A stretch of 64,000 nt of DNA, taken from Syncephalis fuscata (lineage: Eukaryota; Zoopagomycota; Zoopagomycetes; Zoopagales; Piptocephalidaceae). Position 1 is the first letter of the stretch. Every line of letters starts with the position of its first letter. The stretch covers positions 434,001 through 498,000 of the forward strand of contig JAHLTZ010000001.1 in the NCBI GenBank assembly GCA_025786725.1, read 5' to 3'. The position numbers were made by a program, and so were the translations under genes. This document shows positions 49,222 through 64,000 of the stretch, in pieces. The notes under the pieces were generated by a model. It saw nothing but the letters and a program-made list of their open reading frames with translations, made no database searches and was not told the origin of the DNA.

Positions 49222-50053
49222 TAAGTAGAATGTAGAGAAATTGGACCAGTAACAAAAATAGGCAAGTGCATGCAATAAACTCAATTATTAATGCGAATCC
49301 AAAATACTTATGAATATAACGAAATAGGAAAAGAAAACGGGTTAACGCCAACAAGTAACGCAGTGGTAGTGTCTGTGTGTGTCTGTGTGTGTAGGAACAA
49401 GAGTGGTAAATAAGTAAAGAATAGGCGGTAAAATGTTGTGATCACCAGAAATGTGTTTTAAGCAGGTCCGTCATAATAAATACGATCACTCCTTTCTCAT
49501 CACACTAATCAGAACACTGCATCACTTTTAATGACCACACTGTCTAATAACTATGCTGCTGTTGTTAATATGTGTGTAATACACATCATTACATTGATAT
49601 GATTAATATTTCATCCATCTTTTCTACACAAAGAAATAAGGGAAATAAGACTATTGATCCATTAATATTAATATATTAATATATTAATAATATACTATTG
49701 GTATTAGTACTAGTATTATACTGTTACATTTACTATTGACTTCTTTGTGGCCATACAAGAGATCACCGCTGGCGACCCTCCATCCAATCCCTTTACTACG
49801 TCTATTACTTTGCAGAATAGCTACAAAGTTACACGCGTTTCAGATATTCAGTTACATTGCGTAAAAGACAGGTAGATTGCCGTTGTTATATTGCCGAGAC
49901 GACTATTCTGTTCATAAACGAGATCTTTCGAGGTTTAGTTGTTTCTATATTGTATAGCAATTGAAACAATTCAATAGGCGGTCGTTGTACAGTTTAGAAA
50001 TAGCCAAGTTTTTATTCATAGCTTGTTACAACTTTGTGAAATAAGCTTTTACT
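49222..50053. other. Divergent promoter region of RIC8 and CFIm68-like genes
   Basis: About 830 bp containing a TG-rich stretch (49,370-49,395), an ATTAATAT palindromic run (49,665-49,690) and 5' UTRs. No gene supported. Confidence 0.5.
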
Positions 50054-52435
50054 ATGGCTGATGAGCTATTTGATATTTATGACGACGCCTTTGGAGACGA
50101 CGTAGGTTATTTAATATGATATAATAATGTATAATAGTTTGTATTAACTATAGCATGGTCTATATTATTAATATTAATATTAATATTAATAGGATCATCC
50201 AACAGCGTTAACTACTATTACGGACGATGTTGTATTAAATGATCCACTGGGTATACTTGATCTAGATACAGCAGCTACTGATTTAGCTGCTGCAACAGCC
50301 ACAGTAGATGTAACTACGGCGGCAATAACGGCGGCGGCAGCGACAGCGGCAGCAACAGCAGCAGCCATCACTAAAACGGCCATCAATAGTACAAATAATG
50401 CAGAAGATGATATGTTTGATAATTTCGGTGAATTGGAAGCAATTAGCAAGGTAGTTTGTAGTAATAGAATTATATAGTAATAAGATATTAAGTGTATATA
50501 GGATATTGAACCAGAAGATAAGACAAAATCAAACACAGAAGAGAAAACTGCAGCCAATGATAATAGTAAAGGTATAGTTAATAAAATAAAATGTTAATAA
50601 ATATATTATTAAGTAATATAATATAATATAATATCAATAGGTAATTTAACAACAGGTCGTGATCGACAACGAATCAATCAATCACGTAAGTTTATTAGAT
50701 TGCGTTATTAATATTAATAACTAATTTAATACATTATTGTAATAGCATCAGTGCCTATTTCAGAAGCAAACATGCTTTTACTTTCATTGCCTGGTAGTAT
50801 AACACCATTCTCGAGTATAGGTCATAACAGTAATGGTAAATCAACACAAAATATAACTGCTACTAGTCTATATATTGGTGATTTAACCTGGGTAAGTAAC
50901 ATTTAAGTATATGTATGTATACTAATTAGTAACTATATATACATATATATATATAGTGGACCAGTGAAGATGATATAAGAAAAATTGCTGAGAAATCAAA
51001 CATTAAAGACGAAGATATTAAAGATGTTATATTCCAAGAACATCGTAATAATGGCAAATCTAAAGGGTAACTATTAAATTAGTATCAATAATAGAATAAT
51101 ACTTAACAAAAAAATAGAATTGTTTATATACAATTTAATACAACAGATGCAGCAGAGATTATGAAATCAACGCTGGAGACAAGGTACGTACCAACTATTA
51201 ATATAATAATTGATATTAATATATAATATAGTAAAATTGAAGGTGTCCAACCATGTGTGGTATTTACAGCTGCTATAGGTAATCCATTCCGTAATATGAC
51301 AAAAGGTAATAGAATAGACTAATAGGTAATTAATACTGATAGCCATTTATTATAATAGATACAGACTATCGAATGAAACGACATGGTGGTGGCGGTGGTG
51401 GTGCACGGCATAGTCCATTAAGTGGCACTAATGTGCCTGCCACAAGTATAGGACAACGTAATGTTGGTAATAATATGGTATTGCCTATGGCTGCGCCACT
51501 TCATCACCACCACCATCATTCTATACCGCCAAGCTTCCGTATAGGCAATACAGCTGGTACAGGAAGTACAGGCAGTGTAGGAGGTGCCAGTAATACTAGT
51601 AACAGTAATACTAGTAACAATAACGGTAACGGTAATAACAATAACGATACAATAGCTAATATGTATTTATAATTTAATTTAATTTAATTAACTTTTTTAT
51701 TACAGCTTATGTCAATCAAGCCAATTATTTTGCCCAATCTCAAATGATGATGGGTGCACAACAATTTGCTGCTGTGGCTGCGGCAGCTGCGGCGGCGAAT
51801 CATCAACAAGTACCTCCTCCGCCACAACCACATACTGCTTGGATGAGTGCAATGCAATCATCGGCTGCTGCTGCTGCTGCTGCTGCCGCTGCCGCCGCTC
51901 AAAATGCTCATCGTAGTAAGAATAGCAGCGGTGGCAATCATGGCAATGCACCTAGCACTAGCAATAACAATAATAACAATAATAACAATAACAATGGTAA
52001 TAAAAGCTCAAGTAAGCAATAGTATAACAGTATTGTATAACAATAGCAACTATTTACTATATAATTCAATAGATACAAAAAACAATCACCGATCTCATAA
52101 TAAAGAAGATACTAAACCATCCTCTTCATCTTCATCAGCTCATCACCAGAAATCACGACATCAACACCATTCAAGTAGTCATAGGCAAGTATAATAAGTA
52201 TTTATTAATAATATATAATATCTAATATATATATATATTAATAGGGATCAAGCATCTTATCGATCACGTCATCATCAACAACAACAACAACAACAACAAC
52301 AAACATCTTCACATCAAAGTGGCGGTACAAAAAGACGGGCTACTGATGATTCAGATAGTGGACATCATCGAAGAGGTAAATAAATCATTATAGTAATGAT
52401 AGAAATTGACTTGTATATTAGATCGTAAACGATAA
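50054..52435 (+). CDS. CPSF6/CFIm68-like pre-mRNA 3'-end factor with RRM
   Basis: RNA-recognition-motif protein resembling CFIm68 (CPSF6), which selects poly(A) sites with CFIm25. Start MADELFDIYDDAFGDD matches the acidic DLYDD N terminus of the family. The RRM reads TSLYIGDLTWWTSEDDIRKIA (the W-W pair is typical), KDVIFQEHRNNGKSKGI and VYIQFNTTDAAEIMKSTLE, then GVQPCVVFTA. It is followed by Gly/His-rich, poly-Ala, poly-Asn and poly-Gln low-complexity regions, and a basic end (HHRRDRKR, last exon ~52,422-52,435). Many short introns, several bounded by ATTAAT repeats. Confidence 0.82.
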
Positions 52436-52574
52436 TCGATTAATTATAATGTTGATCATAATAACTATGACCATCTTAGTAATAAATAAATAAATAAATA
52501 ATACACTTTTTATTCGCGTATTTATACGTTTGACTCAGTTACTTTTATTGCAATTCACTACTACCACTACTACT

Positions 52575-53648
52575 ATGGATATTAGTTCACGTTATTCGGA
52601 ATTCTCTTCTATGAGCTTATTGCGCAATGATCCACGTCGTTCCTCGTCTATTCATATTGGCAATAGTAATAATACGGCTACATTGCCTCATATTACCTTG
52701 CCCACTGCAACACCATCAACAACTACTGTAACTCCCGAGATTGCTTGTGATGACTTGCGTGAACAGTTAAGCCGGTTTACCGCTCAACTAGATCAATATG
52801 TTGTCCATTGCAAGTCCAGTGCACAATCACAAGATAATGATTGGCGAAGTGAATTGAAAGAACAACGTGGCCGTATCCATCAATTGGAACAAGAAGTAGC
52901 AACTCAAATGGAGCGACACCAACAAATGACGCAAGGTAAATATTATAGTATATACACTATGTAGTTACTAATGCTATATGGATAGCCCTGGAAAAGGAAA
53001 AGAAAGAGACGCTTGTTATTAAAGTGGCCGTACAACAACTTGAACAGCGTCAATTAACGGAAGCTGAACATAACAACGAGTTAAATAGATCGATTGAAAC
53101 GGCCGAACGTATTTTGCAACAACGACAACAATGTACGTATAGCCATGTTAATCTACTTTATTCACTATTAACTGTATTTATAATTATAATTAGTAATTCG
53201 TGATCAAGAGAGAATTATGTCGATACAACGAGAAAAGAATCAATTGGAACAAGCATGTTATGAGAATATACTTGGTTTAAAGATACATAGTCCAGAAGGT
53301 AAGTAATTACTATGAAAAACGTTTATATTTAATAATATTAATATATAATTGTTATTATTAGTGGATGTTATTGAATTTATATTCAATTTAATTGATGAAC
53401 AAAAACCAAATCGTTTATTTAAATTTACACTTTGTGTAGCTCAAGAACAGTATGAGGGTAGGTTAATCTATTCTATACAAATATATATATATATATATTA
53501 ACACTTAATAGTATTGGCATGTGAGCCTCAAATTGATACACTTGACTCATTAGTTGGACAATTAAATGAATATCGACACTTTTACCAATTCTTAAAACAA
53601 ATGAGAATGGCATTTGTTCAACTTGCAAGACAATTAAATGGTCAATAA
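52575..53648 (+). CDS. spc25: Kinetochore protein Spc25-like
   Basis: Ndc80-complex subunit linking microtubule-binding Ndc80/Nuf2 to the inner kinetochore. N terminus low complexity (start MDISSRYSEFSSMSL), then a coiled coil (ELKEQRGRIHQLEQEVATQM, EKEKKETLVIKVAVQQLEQR) and the Spc25 globular domain: IEFIFNLIDEQKPNRLFKF, VLACEPQIDTLDSLVGQLN, and FYQFLKQMRMAFVQLARQL to the stop at 53,646-53,648. Introns at about 52,935-52,984, 53,134-53,195, 53,300-53,361 and 53,459-53,511. Family call is from the globular domain; the N-terminal part is not diagnostic. Confidence 0.8.
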
Positions 53649-53723
53649 CATTTATAACATTCTATTACTATTTTTATAATAAACAAATTGTATTAAAATA
53701 ATGACATTGTTATCAGTATCTTA

Positions 53724-54183
53724 TTAATTAAGATTCTTTTCTGTTATGGTTGTTGTTTCTTTCTTCTCTTCATCATGAACTTGTTCTAATTGATCATTGT
53801 AACCAAGTTTACGTAAATCACGCCATGTTTCTTCAGGCTCTGACATAGTTTGAAGTGTATACATTTCAAGGAAGCCACGTAGAGTTAGATCATTATTGTC
53901 GTTAACATCAAAGTTCTCTTGAATCTCTTCAATAGTCTCTTCTGTAAACTATTGTTCATATTATGTTATTACGTTATTACATTATTATGTTTATATTCCT
54001 ACTATTAAAGACACTACTACTTACTGAATCGCCATTGGTAGCTACTGCAAATGCATTCAACTCTTTTAGTGATAGTGCACCATCTTTATCTACATCAAAT
54101 CGATTAAAGATCTCTTTAAGAGCTGCTTCACACGCAGGTGTAAAAAAGTCTTCTTCGGTGTCAAATAGTTCGATTGGTGCCAT
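53724..54183 (-). CDS. EF-hand calcium-binding protein
   Basis: About 125 residues in two exons split near 53,950-54,025. Start MAPIELFDTEEDFFTPACEA; a canonical EF-hand loop DVDKDGALSLKE (D-x-D-x-D-G...E), then a second, degenerate loop DVNDNNDLTLRGF and the segment FLEMYTLQTMSEPEETWRDL, which resembles the EF-hand-associated part of Miro-like and related fungal proteins. No signal peptide or membrane anchor. Cytosolic calcium sensor of unknown target. It is convergent with SPC25 (stops 75 bp apart) and divergent from SMC3 over a 199-bp shared promoter. Confidence 0.8.
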
Positions 54184-54382
54184 GATCAATAAGTGAATCG
54201 AGTAAAAAAAAGAGTAAAAGATAGACAAATAGAAGAGGAAAAGTAATAAAATAAAAAGACGCGCTATCTTTACGTGATTTATTTGGTTCTTTTATCGTGT
54301 CATTATTAGTCCTTTTTTCTCTTTCTTTGGCTCGTTTCATACTGTCAAGTATTCTATCAATTACGACTCTTACCAGTACAAT

Positions 54383-59625
<5,243 letters not shown>

Positions 59626-60565
59626 ACCAATACTGTTCATTAAACAAATTTCAAGTAATACTGCTATTAATGAGGCACTAGCAGCGTGTGCTCCTAGTAG
59701 AACGAGAAGAGTGGATAAATAAAATGTCGTTGTGTCAAAATAATCCAAGAAAGAAAAGGGATGATGGCCGCTAGAGTCAAAAGTGGCATTGAATCGATGC
59801 TGTACACCGGCAGTCGGTCCTGTGTAGATAGTTGTAACGGGCGTGATAATCTCAAGCGTTGCTGTTGCTTGAGCCTGTTGAATATATTGTGTTGTCATCA
59901 TTGGTGCGGCAGTGGCAGCGGTAGCAGCTGTAGCTGTAGCCGTAGCCGCATTAACAGAAGCTGATCCTAAAAGAGGCGAGGGATGCAGAGAGAGTGCGGA
60001 TGCAGCGCTAGCCACTGAAGCGCTAGCCGCATTACCAGAATTATGAGCTAATTGTCTGTAATTTAAATATTTATATCAATAAATGTACAAATGCTATGTC
60101 ATGTTCTACTTACGGGTTAGCAGCATTGGATGCTGAAGCAGGTGTAGCGTGTGTTGCAGCAGTGTTTGTCGCTGCAGATGCTGCTGGTGTAGCACTGGCT
60201 GCCACGGCCATCATGTGTAAAGTAGGAGCGGCAGTAGCGAATGAAAGCGATGTGCCAGTTGGTGCTATAGCTCCAGCAACAGTAGGCGTAGCGTGTCCTA
60301 TCGTATAATTAGTATACATTTATCATTTATATTAAGTTTGAAATTGTCTAGTTTACCTTGGGCAGCATGAGTAGGCGCTAGTGCTTTGGCCATGGTGCAG
60401 TAGTAGCGGCTGTTGCCGTAACAGCTAATGTATTAGTAGCACCAATATTATTGGCTAATGTTGGTCCATTGTGGCCATTGCCGGTAGATTGATCGATTGC
60501 CCAGTTACCATGACGGCCATCGTTATCGTACATAGGTAGATTGATACAATAAGCCATCGTTGCTG

Positions 60566-62100
60566 ACGGCCATTATCGCTATAACGAGGCAATGCATAGT
60601 AATTATAAGAAGACACAAAGCTTTTTCCTAATAGTATAAAGAGGCGCAATACGCTTAAAGAATAACTAAAACAGAGCAAACAAATTGAAATGTATAAATT
60701 AAGGATAGCTTGCAACTAACTAATGTTAAATTTTTAATACTAGTTCTATCCGTGCTTTGTTTTCAAGGGCTGTACTGCCCTGCAATTATAGCAGTATGGC
60801 TGTAATGCAAGCTATGTCATGGCTATTACTCAATGCTTTTATCTTCAGGGGATATGCAAATAAGCACACTTTTATTAAAGCATAATTATCTAAAGCCTAT
60901 AATAAACATATGCGTATGCACGGTACTCCTGGACTCCTTTTAAAGTGCCATTACACGCTCCTTTTTATACTCATCAACTATGTGCTACTAACCTTAATTA
61001 CTAAATATTGTTACACTTGATCTTAAAAGGCGTGAACTAAATGATTGGGCGACATTTTGTTTTAACGTTATCTTATAATGTTAGTTTTTGGTATTATAAA
61101 TAAAATCTTTATTGCATTTATATGTTTATCATTTTATAATTAGATAAACATAACAATTTGTTGAAAATAGCAATCGAAAATTGATTATAATGTACATATT
61201 ATTACTATTTTATGCAATTAATCGTTTATTATATGGCTAAATATGCTACCAAATAGCATATTGCAATATGGTTTATTTGTTCGAGCATCTGCTGCCTGGA
61301 TGATACTTTACACAACTACAGCAATATCGAATCGTAAAAGTGATAGCTTTGATGAAGAATTTTAATTTTTGAAAATATGCCGATATACTATCATTGATTT
61401 GCAGAATAGAGAAGATGTATATGAAATCCATAGTCTTGTTCTAGTGCATTTATAATGAATTATTTTTGTCATTGCCAAATAAGCCATCTATACACTAGAA
61501 CTGTCACTAGTTAATGTGCCATGCACTGCTTCTGTGCATTCAATTTTAACTATATATATATAACTGAAACGGATTGCTGAATACGTTATAATATTAACAT
61601 TATTTTATGATCAAGCAATCGATGACATCAATGTTTGAACCCAATGATTTAACATCGAAAATGCCATTACATAAAAATCAATAGCTAATACCAGCAATCA
61701 ATTGTTAACAATAATAATTGCAGCAATAGTGGATAGTACAATGTAGAAATGAGCTGCTCATTTTTGCAGATAAACCACATTGCCAATTTGAGTGGACATG
61801 CAAACCAATCAGTATATTGCATGATTTAGAAAACTACAACATGTTTATGCATAGTAGTAAATACTAGTAAAAAAGTACAAGTTTAATGCATTGACATTGC
61901 TGTTGCATCGGCGTTAAGCGGCGTTTGGAACGCATGCAGATACTGAGAATTAAGATTGTTGAGTAAAAGCGATAACAGACATAGTGGTGCTTTATCACTG
62001 TGTTTTAAAACCAATATATTTATTTTGCATCGCATGGTCAGTTGCATGCAATGGTATAATATCCAGCAATAAGTAACTTCTACCACATGTGTACTAGATG
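60566..62100. other. Gene-poor AT-rich region
   Basis: About 1.5 kb of AT-rich sequence with no supportable gene. The open stretch at 61883-62119 on the minus strand has no family resemblance and partly overlaps the leader repeat. Confidence 0.5.
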
Positions 62101-62550
62101 ATTGAAATTGCCGCGTCATCTGTGTAATTGCCGAGCAGGTTAAAGCAAAAACCTCGGCAGCATGTTATTACGTCATTGCTATGTTGGTATATACGTATGC
62201 TCCAAGCCACCATGCAAATGTGCTGTTATTGGTTCACGCTGTACATAATGGTATGACCTATACAGCACAGTATACTGGTATCTCAGCATAATCATATACT
62301 TAAATAGCCCCAAAATACACACAACTAACTAGCGATATCATCGCCACATTCTAATCTCTGCCAAATACTCACTATTATCTATTTTATATTACCGAATTTA
62401 TTGTTTAATATACTTTATTATTTTAGCAAATCAATATCACCATGAAGCTTTCTATTGCCGTCGTTTGCACCATTGTCGTGGCCTTTGTGGCTAATACTGC
62501 TATGGTGGATGCTAAGCCAAACCGAATCCGCCGTGGTATGTTGCAATTAC
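62101..62550 (+). repeat. Promoter-leader duplication, copy 2
   Basis: Second copy of 40986-41430, direct orientation, 21.1 kb away. Conserved: TCTCAGCATAATCATA, TAAATAGCCC, AAATCAATATCACCATGAAGCT, and intron start GTATGTTGCAAT. Similarity stops within the first intron. Confidence 0.9.
62300..62306 (+). promoter_or_regulatory. TATA-like element of leader copy 2
   Basis: TTAAATA 136 bp before the ATG, aligned with TATAAATA of copy 1; followed by GCCCCAAAA. Confidence 0.5.
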
Positions 62551-62634
62551 TATATATACATATACAAATTGGTATATCATAATAAATAAATAGCACACAT
62601 TAAATATGCAATTAAACTTTTTGAATATATTTGA
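62442..62634 (+). CDS. Short secreted peptide, paralogue of the microexon-gene leader
   Basis: Exon 1 (62442-62535) encodes MKLSIAVVCTIVVAFVANTA, MVDA, then KPNRIRR and a G before GTATGT. It matches the leader at 41325 closely except for the residues just before the dibasic site (NPVLVRR against KPNRIRR). No microexon array follows. The nearest plausible acceptor (AAATAAATAG, 62,584-62,593) gives a second exon AHIKYAIKLFEYI with TGA at 62,632-62,634, so a 44-residue precursor that could release a 13-residue peptide. Intron 1 would be 58 nt. It could instead be a solo leader left by rearrangement. Confidence 0.5.
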
Positions 62635-62779
62635 TTCATCACTTATATTTTCAACAATTATAATAAAATTTATTTGGCATGAAAATTTATATTAACGAAT
62701 ATCAACATGACACATTATCGCAATATCAAATAGATGTATAATAAGCTGTTTAGTAAAGAATAAAATAAATTAATAGCAA

Positions 62780-64000
62780 TTAAAATGACAAATCTATTAT
62801 TTTATAATCTTTGCCACGAGCTATTAACATCGCGTTTCTCGTGTTAAATGTATCGTTTAATAATAAAGGATGATTAATCAGGCGGTCAAGCCTTACAATA
62901 ATAGTACGACGTCGAAGCACTTGTTTGTATAAATACTCTGAATTTTTCTTGCCCAACTTTCTGGTACGATTTGAATTAATTAAATCTATCGCTGTAAGTG
63001 TGCCGTCGTCTTTAGAGCTACAAACAATAAATCCTCCAATACATAATGAAAAATGCTTAGTATACTTGTTTATATTTAGCAGGCGAGGAGCTCCAGGCAC
63101 TGAACTTAAGGTTTCTACGTCGATATGTGCTAGTATAGCGCCATCGGTTAGGCTGTGAATTGCCCAGTTTTTTGAATACATAACAAGAATGCGGTTAAAA
63201 CCAAATAGCGGTACTGTGCTATAACGATAGTTGTTAAGTAGCCAAATGGGTTCTACGTTTTTAATACAAGCATTTGGGCTGCCGCATTCTGTTGAAATCA
63301 TAGCTAAGCTTATTTCATCTGCTCTGTCTTTGTTCACTATATTAACAGCTAGCTTTGAGTTATTCTCAATTAAAACTCGATTGTCATCTAGTTTTCTAAC
63401 AAGAATTTTAAAGTCTTCAAACCTTTTAAAGCATATTTCTCCTTGCATTAGACAACGCGGGCCATATCCTAGATGGCGAGCTGAAAACTCCCATACGTTC
63501 CATTTAAGCGTGGTAGTGGTATCAGAATAATGCAATGATCTACTAAATATAGTTACTGCTTCTTCGGTAGCTTTCAATAAAAATGTTTCACCATGATGAG
63601 TTGTAATAGTACCCATGCACAATTGACCGTTAGCAAGATCAAAAACGTGAGTTGCTAGTACATTTGATCTATCTGTTTCTCCGGTTGTTGGCTTTAAATG
63701 ATTAATCATCATCCAGCGACCACGAATGCTTGCACTGTCGCATAAACAGGAAAATTGACGCGGTCGTATAAGTGAGATCAGATGCAGCGGCCAAATGTAA
63801 ATGATGCATGGCTCTGTAATAAAATCTGCGTTATTTGCTTGTTTAGTAATAGCCACTACAAATCTATCTGATATCAACATTGTTTTGCGTAATATTTATA
63901 GTTTGCATCATTTTGAAATAATTTACGTAAGCGCCAAAATCGCTCAGTAAACGCTTCTCCTATTGGCTGACATTGTTCAACAATAAAGCATTTACGCAGG
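62780..64000 (-). CDS. Uncharacterised protein, possibly F-box/beta-propeller-like (5' truncated)
   Basis: Runs off the right edge. The open frame from 63,880 gives LISDRFVVAI, several strand-rich segments (HVFDLANGQLCMGTI, ILVMYSKNWAIHSLTDGAIL, FIVCSSKDDGTLTAIDL) and stop at 62,780, suggesting a degenerate beta-propeller. Upstream, in another frame from the window edge to ~63,875, is FWRLRKLFQNDANYKYYAKQ, which reads like the region after an F-box; one missing A in ACAATGTTG joins the frames. Function not recognised; the F-box suggestion is inference from this layout. Confidence 0.5.

Overview
The window is nuclear DNA from an AT-rich, intron-rich eukaryote, most likely an early-diverging (Mucoromycota- or Zoopagomycota-grade) fungus. 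Introns are about 45-80 nt, mostly GTAAGT...TAG with a few GC-AG. SMC3 carries a U12-type AT-AC intron, a class known from early-diverging fungi but lost in most Dikarya. Gene content (eIF4G, coronin, Cdc37, Spc25, Smc3, Ric8, JMJD4, CFIm68-like, Drs2-type flippase) fits a fungus. The species cannot be fixed from the sequence alone.

Layout. 1-8.1 kb: 3' part of a Drs2-like flippase, coronin, CDC37. 8.1-15.9 kb: gene-poor; a secreted subtilase relic that lacks the catalytic His lies between two ~540-bp direct repeats. 15.9-37.1 kb: dense housekeeping block (second P4-ATPase, tandem FolB protein, secreted CAP protein, 2-phosphoglycerate-kinase-like P-loop protein, JMJD4, a protein tyrosine phosphatase with a huge insert, eIF4G). 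37.1-46.5 kb: gene-poor accessory block with a duplicated membrane-protein fragment on both sides of a remarkable locus. 46.6-60.6 kb: RIC8, a CFIm68-like factor, SPC25, an EF-hand protein, SMC3 and an Ala-rich unknown. 60.6-64 kb: a second copy of the secreted leader exon and a partial unknown gene.

The main discovery candidate is at 41,325-44,255. A signal-peptide exon ending in a dibasic Arg-Arg is followed by 28 tandem ~80-bp units. Each unit looks like a complete intron (GTAAGT donor ... TTAATAG acceptor), and neighbouring units are separated by only 2-7 nt, nearly always exactly 3 nt. The introns are near-copies of each other while the 3-nt islands vary. Read with standard splice sites, the last 21 islands are single-codon, phase-0 exons spelling a hydrophobic segment, and the frame stays open into a terminal exon. 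This is a chain of single-codon exons in a secreted-peptide gene. A tRNA-derived SINE with a perfect 17-bp target-site duplication has inserted in one intron. The promoter plus leader exon is duplicated at 62.1-62.6 kb with a different 3' end.

Caveat: many conserved genes (eIF4G, PTP, JMJD4, CDC37, the Drs2-like gene) are broken by apparent one-base deletions with no matching insertions, often in homopolymers. This looks like assembly error, so frameshifts alone are not taken as proof of pseudogenes. Exon edges are read by eye from splice consensus and family similarity; no search was run.
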